Source: Cloacimonetes bacterium SCGC AAA252-N17 (lineage in GTDB: Bacteria > Cloacimonadota > Cloacimonadia > JGIOTU-2). Taken from it: a stretch of 64,000 nucleotides of DNA. The DNA is taken from positions 13,345 to 77,344 of the forward strand of contig ASNI01000004.1 of NCBI GenBank assembly GCA_000404785.1. The letters run 5' to 3'. Below the pieces are notes generated by a model, which was not told where the DNA came from, searched no databases, and saw only the letters and a program-made list of their open reading frames with translations. This document shows positions 1 through 8,899 of the stretch, in pieces. A program made the position numbers and the translations under genes. How positions within the stretch are numbered: position 1 is the stretch's first letter; the number at the start of each line of letters is the position of its first letter.

Positions 1-33
1 CTCAATATAATCAATAAGGTTTTCTTTTAACAT
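1..33 (-). CDS. Start of a truncated CDS (first 11 codons)
   Basis: An ATG at 31-33 on the minus strand is preceded by a good Shine-Dalgarno (AAGGAG, about 41-47) and opens a frame reading MLKENLIDYIE to the window edge. It lies 31 bp downstream of the HATPase-GNAT gene, so it is probably the next gene of the same operon. Too short to assign a function. Confidence 0.55.
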   Translation of the reverse strand, partial: MLKENLIDYIE

Positions 34-64
34 GGCTACTCCTTCTTACTTTTCTGCTAAAAAA

Positions 65-1552
65 TTATACGGACAATTCCCTCTCGTGATCTTTGACCAC
101 GTATTCAAAAAGCTCTTTTCCAAAATCCGAAACCACAGTCACTTTTTCAAAGTCGATATCAACATTGTTGAGATATTGTAATCTTAGAACATCTCCGTCA
201 AACATTTCAGGAATAATACCAGCAAAGAAAAAACCTTTCATTTCCAGAGGTGCACAAATACGCTGCACCATCGGGTGGTTGAGAGGAAGATCAACGTAGA
301 TGCAATCGATCTTTTGTAAGCATAGTTCGCGTAGCCGAAATCCGATGAGTTCCACAACATCTTTACCGAATTGCGAAACTTTCATAAACGCTCTGCCGGG
401 TTCAGTTTGTACTTTTACATCAATCTGTGATTTTTCATCAATATTCTGTGAAATATTCTTCTCTGTTGCTTTTTCTATCTTCCTATTCAATCCACTCATT
501 TCATATATCTTTTTTATCATTGCTTTATGATGAAAGGGCAGATACACTTTTTTCTGCTCTTCTTCTTTCAGCTTGAGATAGAAGAGAACTGTTGTCTGGC
601 GTTTGGTTCTTTGCTGCTTTTCGATTTTTTTGAAAAACATAGTCGATGGAGTGAACCCGATCAGAAAACCTGTTTCATGAGCGCCAAGTGAGATATTCCC
701 TTTTTGTGTATAGGGATGAACTGCAACCGCTTCACTGTACATGCCCGCCATATTTCTTTTCTTTGCATAATCAATAAGGAAGAGTTTTGTTTTTTTGAAT
801 ATCCCATGTCCTCGATACCTGGGATCGACGACAGCCATTCCTGTTTCACCGATCTTTGCTTTTGGGGAATCCAGCATCATTGCAAGATGACCAACCAACT
901 CTCCCTCGGGATTTAAAACTACGCAGGAATGAAGTAATTTACTTTTGATGAGCTCCTTTACTTTCCCCGGATAATAAACAAAATCATTACCATAAGAATA
1001 TCCGTATGACCGATACATACATTGAGCCATTGGCACAGCATCATCAGCGGTCATCAAGCGGTAGGTGAGTTCGACTTCTTTTTTATCTGATGGAGCTTCC
1101 TCTTTTTCTTCCCGAAATTCGTCGAATTCAGTGATATTTTTATAGGGAAGATTTTTTACTAATACTACTTCTTTGCCGTCACGACCGAGATTGACAAAAT
1201 GAATTTCGTCGGCAAATGCCTTCATCAGGACCATACCCAATCCCGAATTTTCGCCTGGTTTTATTTTTTGGAAATCAAAAGGAAGTCCTTTATCTCTGAT
1301 GGAAATTACTAGCTGTCCCGGCTTGCGGATTATAATGATCTCGAAATTCCCTTTTTCATCTTCATCAAAAGCATGTTCGATGACGTTCAAGCTCGCTTCT
1401 TCCACGATAAGTTCGAGTTTTTGGGCATCTTCTTTTGGCAGTCCAACAACGGTCGCAATATCCTGAATGAAATCCATTGCAAGTGGTAAATATTTCTTAT
1501 CAGCGACGAGGGTTAACTTTGCCAGTTGTGTTTCATAAGAAAGTTTTTCCAT
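65..1552 (-). CDS. Anti-sigma-factor-type HATPase fused to GNAT acetyltransferase
   Basis: The 495-residue protein has an RsbW/SpoIIAB-like GHKL ATPase domain at about residues 1-137: an N-box-like stretch VEEASLNVIEHAF and a G-box-like GENSGLGMVLMKAF. After a charged linker (about 138-160) comes a GNAT N-acetyltransferase domain (about 163-300) with an acetyl-CoA loop seen as DPRYRGHGIFKKT. The C-terminal 190 residues are not recognised. RsbW-type proteins bind or phosphorylate anti-sigma antagonists, so a partner-switching regulatory role is plausible; the acetyl acceptor is unknown. The start at 1552 is supported by AAGGA a few bases upstream. It is followed 31 bp later by another well-initiated gene running off the window, a natural place for a partner gene. 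Confidence 0.8.
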   Translation of the reverse strand: MEKLSYETQLAKLTLVADKKYLPLAMDFIQDIATVVGLPKEDAQKLELIVEEASLNVIEHAFDEDEKGNFEIIIIRKPGQLVISIRDKGLPFDFQKIKPGENSGLGMVLMKAFADEIHFVNLGRDGKEVVLVKNLPYKNITEFDEFREEKEEAPSDKKEVELTYRLMTADDAVPMAQCMYRSYGYSYGNDFVYYPGKVKELIKSKLLHSCVVLNPEGELVGHLAMMLDSPKAKIGETGMAVVDPRYRGHGIFKKTKLFLIDYAKKRNMAGMYSEAVAVHPYTQKGNISLGAHETGFLIGFTPSTMFFKKIEKQQRTKRQTTVLFYLKLKEEEQKKVYLPFHHKAMIKKIYEMSGLNRKIEKATEKNISQNIDEKSQIDVKVQTEPGRAFMKVSQFGKDVVELIGFRLRELCLQKIDCIYVDLPLNHPMVQRICAPLEMKGFFFAGIIPEMFDGDVLRLQYLNNVDIDFEKVTVVSDFGKELFEYVVKDHERELSV

Positions 1553-1664
1553 GTGCGTCCTTATGTGATTTTTAGAAAGCGTGTAAATTATTGCTCAATA
1601 GGGAGGTAGCGCGTCAAGAAAATCCGATAATTAAAATAAATCTCAATTCCGCAAACCAATATCC

Positions 1665-1841
1665 CTAATTCTTTTTCTTTCTATTCGTCTGAAATCCTGC
1701 CGCAGTTCCGATCAAAGCTCCAATAACTACGGGGCTGGCAAACGCATCCTGCCGGTCCGGTCCAATAAATATCTTAGCGATAATTGCTCCGACAATAAGC
1801 CCGGAAATCAGACCAATAAAAATACTTAAAACTCTTTTCAT
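1665..1841 (-). CDS. Small two-helix glycine-rich membrane protein, 58 aa
   Basis: A 58-residue frame begins MKRVLSIFIGLISGLIVG and ends in the basic tail QTNRKKKN. Two hydrophobic segments (about 4-26 and 38-50) with glycine spacing are separated by GPDRQDAFA. It resembles the small YtxH/glycine-zipper type membrane proteins, but no family is firmly assigned. The ATG overlaps the terminal TGA of the broken lipoprotein frame by 4 bp (ATGA) and has AAAGGGG upstream, as expected for a translationally coupled downstream gene. It is short but reads as a real gene. Confidence 0.6.
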   Translation of the reverse strand: MKRVLSIFIGLISGLIVGAIIAKIFIGPDRQDAFASPVVIGALIGTAAGFQTNRKKKN

Positions 1842-2398
1842 TTTTGCCCCTTTTGAATATTCAATAATTTTTTTACTTCACCCGCTGCCTTATAAAATTT
1901 TTTCGGCATTTTAATGCGCCAATCCTTCATTCCATCGAGAAGAATAATAGCGACCCTTTTTGCAGATATTATTTTGATGAAATCACCATATTCGATCTGG
2001 CTTGTATATCTCACAGAGCTGTTATTATCCTAAGAAACCAGAGATTCTACCAGAGATGGTGCAACCACAGTAGTGTCATTAAGCACGAAATAAAGCAACA
2101 GTTCTTAATTAAAGGGTTCATTCTTTTCTAGAGTATAAATGAAACTTACTGGATCATTTGGTTGTGCTTTCCTGCTGGTTCGTACGATGAAATCTATGCT
2201 TAATTTAATTCCATCATCTTTCCACTCGATCGGATGCACAGAATACTGATTTGTATTTTCAGAGAGAAAGAAAACTTCAACGTATTTTCCAGTAGTAACG
2301 CCGGGTATTAAACTTGTTCTTGAAGCGCATTGGGTGAGTACAAATATGCTGATCAATACTAATAAAACTAAAAAAAGTTTTGAAGAATTGATTTGCAT
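1838..2398 (-). pseudogene. Lipoprotein gene interrupted by two in-frame stops
   Basis: The ATG at 2398 opens a lipoprotein: signal peptide with a hydrophobic core (LFLVLLVLISIFVL) and lipobox LTQC, cysteine at about residue 24. After 97 codons there is TAA (2105-2107) and 24 codons later TAG (2030-2032). The same frame then stays open to a TGA at 1838-1840 that overlaps the next gene. The downstream parts have normal protein-like composition (for example IEYGDFIKIISAKRV and DWRIKMPKKFYKAAGEV), so this looks like one gene of about 186 codons broken by two point mutations without indels. Alternatives are that only the 97-residue N-terminal part is used, or that these are sequencing errors. Function unknown. 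Confidence 0.6.
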
Positions 2399-2450
2399 TT
2401 ATTTTTATTTGAAATTGTATACAGGAAGCGTCAAGAAATTTATGAAGGAG

Positions 2451-3743
2451 TTATTTTGTAAAATCCTCAAGCGCCTTCCATGTAGCATCATAATTTGCAC
2501 CGGCATTCCAGAAAAGGAATCCTGCCTTCAGTCCTGCATCCTTTACCGCCTGCATCTGCGCAGAAATAGTAAAAGGATCAACTGAATCATGATACAATGA
2601 AAAGGATTCAAGATAGGGAATGATCTTGCTATCGTCCTCGATTTCATCTTTTAGCACACTACACATTCTATAAATGAAATAATATGGCTCTTTCCCCGGA
2701 TTTGCTTTTCCCCAGAATTCCCCATAAAAATGTGACGGATAGATCATGGGATGAATTCTATCCAAATAGGGCATTATCATTCTAATATCCTGTCCCGTAT
2801 TCTGCACATCTTCAGGATGCTGGAGCGCTACTATTCCAAAAATATCAGCGGAGAGCTTAACTCCTTCCTGCCGGGTGATCTCATAAACTTTTGAAATAAA
2901 ATTAGTGATTACATCCTGCTTTGTCAACGAATCAGGAATACCATAATCCGCATCGAGCAGATGTCGCTCAGTCGGGAAGCGTACATAATCAAGCTGTATC
3001 TCATCCACTCCAAGTGAGATGATCTCTTTTATTATATCAATTTTGTATTGCTGGACTTCGTGATTATTGGGGTTCAACCAGTGCTCTTCATACTTTTTTA
3101 TAGATGAAAGGGTGTCTGTTGAATCAGATATAATAACAGGTCGCCATTCAGGATAGTTGTGTGTAAGTGTCGTATCTTTGAAAATCGTAACCCGCGCTAT
3201 AAGTTCAATATCGTGTTTATGAAGGAGATTTGCAAGCTTGTGAGGATGGCTGATAATGGGAGTTATCAAACCACTCTCGCGTGCTATTTTATTTTGGGAT
3301 GAATAAAAAAGCGTGCCTGTCACATTTGAAAAATCAACCACCAGCGCATTGCATCCAAGTGTATCAAATTTATTAATGATCCGTTGTAAATTATTTTCAT
3401 TCAGGGAATATGTGTTCAGATAAATTCCGCACAGAGAATCATGATGAATTACTTCATTTCTAATAAGTTGAGAACTTGAGGTTGGAATGAGTAAAACCTG
3501 ATTAACATAGATAATATTGGAATCAGAAATACCGTTTGCTCTCTTTATCTGCTCTACAAATTTATTAAGAAAGAGAGTGGGGGATTTATCCAAATATTGT
3601 CTGGCGATCTTGTACAGATTCTCACCTGATCGGACTCTGTGTTCAATGTATGACGTATCTTCTCCTTCTGCAAACAATGTATTATAAAATAGCATCGAGA
3701 GAAAAAGTAATAAGATTATGAATATCGGTTTTTGTTTTTTCAA
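2451..3743 (-). CDS. Secreted LysM plus DUF4015/GHL10-type putative glycoside hydrolase
   Basis: The protein has an N-terminal signal peptide (KKQKPIFIILLLFLSMLF), one LysM domain (about residues 33-88, starting HRVRSGENLYKIARQYL) and a C-terminal TIM-barrel-like domain of the putative glycoside hydrolase family DUF4015/GHL10 (about 100-425), with the typical strand motif EIQLDYVRFP and later MIMPYLDRIHPMIYPSH. LysM implies peptidoglycan binding; the catalytic substrate is unknown. The longest frame starts at a GTG (3758), but a TTG at 3743 has an SD-like AGGTGA at suitable spacing and begins directly with the lysines of the signal peptide, so 3743 is preferred. A terminator separates it from the ATP synthase operon upstream. 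Confidence 0.8.
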   Translation of the reverse strand: MKKQKPIFIILLLFLSMLFYNTLFAEGEDTSYIEHRVRSGENLYKIARQYLDKSPTLFLNKFVEQIKRANGISDSNIIYVNQVLLIPTSSSQLIRNEVIHHDSLCGIYLNTYSLNENNLQRIINKFDTLGCNALVVDFSNVTGTLFYSSQNKIARESGLITPIISHPHKLANLLHKHDIELIARVTIFKDTTLTHNYPEWRPVIISDSTDTLSSIKKYEEHWLNPNNHEVQQYKIDIIKEIISLGVDEIQLDYVRFPTERHLLDADYGIPDSLTKQDVITNFISKVYEITRQEGVKLSADIFGIVALQHPEDVQNTGQDIRMIMPYLDRIHPMIYPSHFYGEFWGKANPGKEPYYFIYRMCSVLKDEIEDDSKIIPYLESFSLYHDSVDPFTISAQMQAVKDAGLKAGFLFWNAGANYDATWKALEDFTK

Positions 3744-3758
3744 ATTTATCACCTGCAC

Positions 3759-3789
3759 AAAAAAATAGCTATACTCACATATAGCTATT
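3759..3789 (-). terminator. Rho-independent terminator of the ATP synthase operon
   Basis: A perfect 10-bp inverted repeat (AATAGCTATA at 3764-3773 and its partner at 3780-3789, 6-nt loop) is followed on the minus strand by a run of U (A-run 3759-3765 on the plus strand). It lies 26 bp after the atpC stop. Confidence 0.8.
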
Positions 3790-3815
3790 CAAAATTTCTG
3801 CGTCAACGAAATCAA

Positions 3816-4235
3816 TTAATGAAATCCTTCTTCGCTAAGCTGAATACGTGCAATTGATCTTTTCAACGCTGCTCCTGCACGGCGAAGATCGGTATCCTCT
3901 TTTTTCTCCTGCAAACGTTTCTCTGCCCGTTCCTTTGCGCGCTCAGCTCTGTTTTGATCAATATCTTCAGGACGCTCGATTATTTCAGTAAAAATTCTTA
4001 CCTTATCGACATCAACCATCACAAATCCATTCATTAATGAATAAAGATCCGGTTTTTCATTTCTGTAAATTTTCAAAATGCCTGGTCTTACTGATGATAT
4101 AAATGGGGTGTGCCCGATCAATACGCCGAAATCGCCATCTTTTCCGGGAGCAACAAGCTCGCTTACATCATCCTCAATGAAAATGCCCTTAGGCGTGACG
4201 ATCTTCAGATGGAGCAATTGTGAATTATTAGCCAT
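3816..4235 (-). CDS. atpC: ATP synthase F1 epsilon subunit
   Basis: The 139-residue protein is the central-stalk epsilon subunit of F1Fo ATP synthase. The N-terminal beta-sandwich (about 1-90) contains KIVTPKGIFIEDDVSELVAPGKDGDFGVLIGHTPF in family-typical order, seen as the segments ITPKG-like, PGKDGDFGVL and GHTPFIS. The C-terminal helical hairpin (about 95-135) has RAERAKERAEKRL. It is the last gene of the operon, 6 bp after atpD and followed by a strong terminator. Length is normal for the family. Confidence 0.95.
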   Translation of the reverse strand: MANNSQLLHLKIVTPKGIFIEDDVSELVAPGKDGDFGVLIGHTPFISSVRPGILKIYRNEKPDLYSLMNGFVMVDVDKVRIFTEIIERPEDIDQNRAERAKERAEKRLQEKKEDTDLRRAGAALKRSIARIQLSEEGFH

Positions 4236-4241
4236 TATTTT

Positions 4242-5735
4242 TTATTTCTTCTTCTTTGTCTCTACTTTTTCAGGTTCAGATTTTTCTTTTCTGGATTCTT
4301 TCTTTTCCGTAAGTTCTTCTTCAACTATGTCTTTTGTTTTATGAGATTTCATATTTTGGAAGCGCTCTTCAACTTCTTTAATTGTACCAGCCATAAGGAA
4401 TGCTCGCTCTGGAATATGATCACACTCGCCCGCAAGGATCTTTTTGAAACCTGCGATCGTATCCTCAAGTTTTACATACTGCCCTTTGTAGTTTGTGAAT
4501 TCTTCTGCAACGTGGAATGGTTGGGAAAGGAATCTCTGAATTCTTCGAGCTCGATTTACAGTCTGTTTGTCTTCTTCAGAAAGCTCCTCCATACCAAGAA
4601 TAGCAATAATATCTTGAAGTTCTCTGTACTTTTGGAGTACTTGCTGAACTTCTCTTGCTACAGAATAGTGCTCCGTTCCCACAATACGAGGGTCAAGAAT
4701 TCGTGAGTTTGAATCCAGAGGATCGACTGCCGGATAAATACCAAGCTCAACGATCTTTCGGGAAAGCACTGTAGTCGCATCGAGGTGTGCGAAAACTGTT
4801 GCAGGAGCTGGGTCTGTCAGGTCGTCTGCGGGCACATAAATTGCCTGAACTGAGGTGATCGAACCATCTTTTGTTGAGGTAATTCTCTCTTGCAATTCAC
4901 CCATTTCCGTTGCCAGCGTCGGCTGGTAACCCACTGCGGAAGGCATTCTGCCAAGAAGTGCGGATACTTCAGAACCTGCCTGCGTGAATCTAAATATATT
5001 ATCTATGAATAAAAGCACATCTTGATGAGCTTCATCACGGAAGTATTCTGCAACTGCAAGTCCGGCAAGTCCCACTCGAAGACGCGCTCCGGGAGGTTCG
5101 TTCATCTGCCCGAAAACCATAGCAGTTTTATCTATAACACCTGATTCTTTCATTTCAAGCCAGAGATCGTTCCCTTCTCGTGTTCGTTCTCCAACACCTG
5201 CAAACACAGAATATCCGCCATGCTCAGTCGCAATGTTTCTGATCAACTCCATAATGATAACAGTTTTACCTACACCTGCGCCGCCAAAAAGCCCTGTTTT
5301 CCCACCTTTGGAATAGGGACATAGCAGGTCGATGACCTTGATGCCGGTTTCCAGAATTTCATCTTTTATATCGAGCTGTGTATATGCAGGAGCTTCTCTA
5401 TGGATTGGATAACGTTTTTTTGTTTTTATCTCACCAATATTATCAATTGGATCGCCAATAACGTTTATCAGCCGTCCAAGAATTTCTTCTCCAACAGGAA
5501 CAGTGATCGGTTCTCCAGTATTTATAACCTTATCACCTCTCTGAAGCCCATCAGTTGAATCCATCGCAATCGCACGAACTCTGTTTTCTCCAAGATGTTG
5601 CTGCACTTCGAGGACAAGCACGTTTCTGCCCTTTTTCTTTACATGAATCGCTGTATAAATTTCAGGTAGATCTTCTTCTGAAAATTCTACATCAACTACC
5701 GGACCAATGATCTGAACGATTTTGCCTTTTTTCAA
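4242..5735 (-). CDS. atpD: ATP synthase F1 beta subunit (catalytic)
   Basis: This is the catalytic beta subunit. Walker A is GGAGVGKT (about residues 151-158), followed by the GERTREG loop and the LLFIDNIFRFTQAG Walker B region. The chosen start is TTG at 5733-5735: it follows a near-perfect SD (AGGAGG) by 4 bases and gives MKKGKIVQIIGPVVDVEF, matching the usual beta N-terminus. The open frame extends 13 codons further to a GTG at 5774, which would overlap atpG by 20 bp and add residues absent from normal beta subunits. The C-terminus carries an unusual Lys/Glu-rich tail of roughly 35 residues ending VETKKKK. Confidence 0.96.
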   Translation of the reverse strand: MKKGKIVQIIGPVVDVEFSEEDLPEIYTAIHVKKKGRNVLVLEVQQHLGENRVRAIAMDSTDGLQRGDKVINTGEPITVPVGEEILGRLINVIGDPIDNIGEIKTKKRYPIHREAPAYTQLDIKDEILETGIKVIDLLCPYSKGGKTGLFGGAGVGKTVIIMELIRNIATEHGGYSVFAGVGERTREGNDLWLEMKESGVIDKTAMVFGQMNEPPGARLRVGLAGLAVAEYFRDEAHQDVLLFIDNIFRFTQAGSEVSALLGRMPSAVGYQPTLATEMGELQERITSTKDGSITSVQAIYVPADDLTDPAPATVFAHLDATTVLSRKIVELGIYPAVDPLDSNSRILDPRIVGTEHYSVAREVQQVLQKYRELQDIIAILGMEELSEEDKQTVNRARRIQRFLSQPFHVAEEFTNYKGQYVKLEDTIAGFKKILAGECDHIPERAFLMAGTIKEVEERFQNMKSHKTKDIVEEELTEKKESRKEKSEPEKVETKKKK

Positions 5736-5754
5736 AACTCCTCCTGTGCCTGTT

Positions 5755-6621
5755 TTACTGTAATCCTTCTGCACCGGAACATACCTCTATAATTTCTGTA
5801 GTTATTTTACTTTGACGCAAATGGTGATATTCAAGCGTCAAATCGTTAATCATTTCATCTGCATTGTCAGTAGCCGCATCCATGGCAACCATTCGTGCTC
5901 CCTGCTCTGCTGAGGAAGATTCCAAAAGCACACGCCAGATCTGAACATCAAGATGCTCCTTAATGAGTTCGTCCAGCACTTCTTCTGCAGAGGGCTCAAA
6001 CAAATATGCCACCAGTTTATCTTTAGTGTCTTCTTTTAATCCTATAATAGGAAGTAGCTGTTTGAGCACGATATTTTGCTGAATTGCAGATTTGAATTCA
6101 TTATATACAATGAGCACTTTATCATATTTTTTTGAAACGAACTTATCCGTCACAAGGTGCATGATATTTATGCTATGCTCGAATTCTAGTTTATTGAAAA
6201 GCTCAACATAGAAAGCTTCTATTTTCATATTTAATCTTCTAAAATAATCAAATCCTTTTTTGCCCACGCATATCAGATCGATATTTTTATCTTTATGATG
6301 TTGAAGGTAGTCTTCTGCTCTCCTTATGATATTCATATTGAATGCGCCACAGAGTCCTTTATCGGCTGTGACAACGATCAATCCGACATTTTTCACTTCA
6401 TCATCATCTATCTCATGAAGAAGGGGGTGAAGCTGTCTTCGGTTTCGTGAAGCAAGTGAATTCAAAAAAAGATTCAAATCATCAGAATAGGGACGAGCTC
6501 TCAAAATGAGCTGCTGCGCCTTTCGCAATTTCGCTGCAGATACCATTTTCATGGCACTCGTAACTTGACGCGTGCTGATGACCGATCCTATTCTTTCTTT
6601 AAGCTCTTTGAGACTCGCCAT
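5755..6621 (-). CDS. atpG: ATP synthase F1 gamma subunit
   Basis: The 288-residue gamma (rotor shaft) subunit opens with the conserved N-terminal helix MASLKELKERIGSVIST followed by RQVTSAMKMVSAAKL. It contains the central TADKGLCGAFN motif and ends with the second shaft helix (MVAMDAATDNADEMINDL, then RQSKITTEIIEV). The start codon overlaps the atpA stop by one base (TAATG), so the two are translationally coupled. Length is normal. Confidence 0.97.
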   Translation of the reverse strand: MASLKELKERIGSVISTRQVTSAMKMVSAAKLRKAQQLILRARPYSDDLNLFLNSLASRNRRQLHPLLHEIDDDEVKNVGLIVVTADKGLCGAFNMNIIRRAEDYLQHHKDKNIDLICVGKKGFDYFRRLNMKIEAFYVELFNKLEFEHSINIMHLVTDKFVSKKYDKVLIVYNEFKSAIQQNIVLKQLLPIIGLKEDTKDKLVAYLFEPSAEEVLDELIKEHLDVQIWRVLLESSSAEQGARMVAMDAATDNADEMINDLTLEYHHLRQSKITTEIIEVCSGAEGLQ

Positions 6622-8339
6622 TACTTACTTTCAACTCCCGCTGAAAGAACCTCATCTTCTTCAATTATTTCTTCGACAATAAGCTGGTGCTCGAAAATTT
6701 CTTTTACTTTCTTTGATAATTCGTGAAGCTTTTTCTCGACTTCTTCGGTCACACCTTTGGGTTTGACCAGTTCTTCCTGTAGCTTTTGGTATTCTTTATC
6801 CATCAGTTCGAAAAGCTCTGTTTGCACATCCTGGATAATATCAACCGGTAGATTATCGAGGTATCCTTCATAGCCCATGAAAATAATTGCGATCTGCTTG
6901 GCTACAGGAATTGGTTTGTACTGTCCCTGTTTTAGGATCTCAACATATCGATATCCGCGATTGAGTTGATCTTGGGTATCTTTATCAAGTTCTGCTCCAA
7001 ATTTTGCGAAAGCTTCCAGTTCTCTGAATTGTGCAAGTTCGATACGAAGTCTCCCTGCAACCTGCTTCATTGCTTTTATCTGTGCATTACCTCCAACCCT
7101 GGAAACCGAAAGACCTGCATTGATCGCAGGACGCACCCCAGAGTAAAACAGCTTTGATTCAAGATATATCTGACCATCCGTAATTGAAATCACATTTGTA
7201 GGAATGTAGGCAGAAATATCGCTTGCCTGGGTTTCAATTATTGGTAACGCAGTGAGTGAACCACCTGTTTCCGGCAGCTTATACAGCTTATACTTATCTT
7301 CACCCAATTCTTTGAGATCTTTTTTTAGCTCTTCTGCACTCGATTTGATATGCAGCCGATATTCCTTTTTGTTCACGCCTTCTTTTGCACTCTTTTCATT
7401 TTTAGGTATAATAATATAAACTTCTTCAAGTTTAGATGCTCTCTCCAAAAGTCGTGAATGCAGATAGAATACATCTCCCGGATATGCTTCACGTCCGGGA
7501 GGTCTGCGAAGTAGGAGTGAAATCTGGCGATAGGCAACAGCATGTTTGGAAAGGTCATCATAAACGACAAGAACGTGTTTCCCTCTATCGCGGAAATATT
7601 CGCCTATAGTTACACCGGAGTAAGGAGCAATATATTGGATAGCAGCAGGGTCAGATGCAGTTGCAGAAACAATAATAGTATAGTCCAGCGCACCGTGCTC
7701 TTTCAATGCCTTAACGACATGGGCAACCGATGATCTCTTCTGACCAATTGCTACATAGATACAATAGACATTGGTATCTTTTTGATTTATTATCGTATCA
7801 ACTGCAAGGGCTGTCTTTCCTGTTTGTCTGTCACCAATAATTAGTTCGCGCTGCCCGCGACCAATTGGGATCATTGAATCGATCGCTTTCAGCCCGGACT
7901 GCAACGGTTCTTTCACCGGTTGACGGGCAACCACACCGAGCGCTTTTCTTTCAACAGGCATACTCAGCTTTGTTTTGATCGGCTCTTTTCCATCAAGCGG
8001 CACGCCAAGCGGATTGACCACTCGTCCAAGCATCGCTTCACCAACAGGAACCTGCACGATCTTCTTAGTCCGTTTGACAATATCACCTTCTTTGATCTTA
8101 TCGCCCTCTCCAAGAATGATGCATCCGACGTTATCCTCTTCCAGATTCAGTGCCATACCGTATATTTTATCATTGAAAAGGACGAGTTCCGATGCCATGA
8201 TATCCTGCAAACCATACACACGTGCAATGCCGTCACCGACCTCGATAACTCTGCCGACTTCATCAATATCAACTTTATAGTTATACTTTTCAATTTTTTC
8301 TTTGATTATTCTACTGATTTCATCGGGTTGTATTTTCAT
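6621..8339 (-). CDS. atpA: ATP synthase F1 alpha subunit with a long internal insertion
   Basis: Non-catalytic nucleotide-binding subunit of F1. Walker A is GDRQTGKT (residues 169-176), and the conserved SLLLRRPPGREAYPGDVFYL and SLTALPIIETQ blocks are present. At 572 residues it exceeds the usual 500-515. Much of the excess is an insertion at about residues 303-357, between LLERASKL and GGSLTALP, where other alpha subunits have roughly 8-20 residues; it is charged and lysine-rich (KSSAEELKKDLKELGEDKY). The C-terminus is also extended (ends VLSAGVESK). The ATG at 8339 has a good SD (TAGGAG). Confidence 0.96.
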   Translation of the reverse strand: MKIQPDEISRIIKEKIEKYNYKVDIDEVGRVIEVGDGIARVYGLQDIMASELVLFNDKIYGMALNLEEDNVGCIILGEGDKIKEGDIVKRTKKIVQVPVGEAMLGRVVNPLGVPLDGKEPIKTKLSMPVERKALGVVARQPVKEPLQSGLKAIDSMIPIGRGQRELIIGDRQTGKTALAVDTIINQKDTNVYCIYVAIGQKRSSVAHVVKALKEHGALDYTIIVSATASDPAAIQYIAPYSGVTIGEYFRDRGKHVLVVYDDLSKHAVAYRQISLLLRRPPGREAYPGDVFYLHSRLLERASKLEEVYIIIPKNEKSAKEGVNKKEYRLHIKSSAEELKKDLKELGEDKYKLYKLPETGGSLTALPIIETQASDISAYIPTNVISITDGQIYLESKLFYSGVRPAINAGLSVSRVGGNAQIKAMKQVAGRLRIELAQFRELEAFAKFGAELDKDTQDQLNRGYRYVEILKQGQYKPIPVAKQIAIIFMGYEGYLDNLPVDIIQDVQTELFELMDKEYQKLQEELVKPKGVTEEVEKKLHELSKKVKEIFEHQLIVEEIIEEDEVLSAGVESK

Positions 8340-8368
8340 AATACTCCTAAAATGATCTGCTTCATATA

Positions 8369-8899
8369 TTAAAACTTCCTTCTCATCGCTTCCAGATTGT
8401 TTCTGACCGATGCATTGATCGCCAGGTTATCATTGTAGGCGAAAAAGCCACCCCTGATGTGCGGATCGATCTTATGCTGAAAAAGTACTTTCCCATCAAC
8501 ATATTTTGAAATAAAAATTTTAATGTTTTCAAGAGTTTTTTCATCAACCTCATGGGCAGTTACAAGTTCAAAATCGAAGATGCCAAGCTTCTGATGTATC
8601 TGTCTGATTATTTCCTTTAGAATGTCTGATATAAAGAAAATTCTTTCCTTCTCGACAAGTACATTCAGAAAATTATGCAGTATATCAGAAGCTTCGAGCT
8701 CTTCAGCAATAAGAGCAATAATCTCCGTTTTATGCTCACCCTCTACAATTGGTGAAACCAAAAATTCTTCAATCTCCGGTTCATCTCTCAGAATGGTTTG
8801 CAAGGCAACGATCTCATTCTCAAAATGTGTTATATCATCCTTCTTAATAAGCTCAAGAATCGCTGATGAGTACCGTCTTGCAATGATATTCTTAATCAA
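8369..8899 (-). CDS. atpH: ATP synthase F1 delta subunit (OSCP-like)
   Basis: The 176-residue delta subunit links F1 to the peripheral stalk. It has the typical N-terminal MIKNIIARRYSSAILELI, a central helical region, and a C-terminal KIDPHIRGGFFAYNDNLAINASVRNNLEAMRR, of which GGFFAYNDNLAINASVRN is the family signature. The start is TTG at 8897-8899 with GGAG upstream, overlapping the end of atpF by 8 bp; no ATG is available near the conserved N-terminus. Sits between atpF and atpA as usual. Confidence 0.93.
   Translation of the reverse strand: MIKNIIARRYSSAILELIKKDDITHFENEIVALQTILRDEPEIEEFLVSPIVEGEHKTEIIALIAEELEASDILHNFLNVLVEKERIFFISDILKEIIRQIHQKLGIFDFELVTAHEVDEKTLENIKIFISKYVDGKVLFQHKIDPHIRGGFFAYNDNLAINASVRNNLEAMRRKF

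Noticed and set aside
2030..2107. Programmed stop-codon readthrough or recoding in the lipoprotein
   Set aside because: Two different stops (TAA and TAG), no visible recoding structure; decay is simpler.
5736..5774. Upstream GTG start for atpD
   Set aside because: Would add 13 residues absent from beta subunits; the TTG at 5735 has a near-perfect SD and gives the family-typical N-terminus.
7920..8372. Plus-strand ORF opposite atpA
   Set aside because: Antisense shadow of a highly conserved gene, no SD and no recognisable protein.
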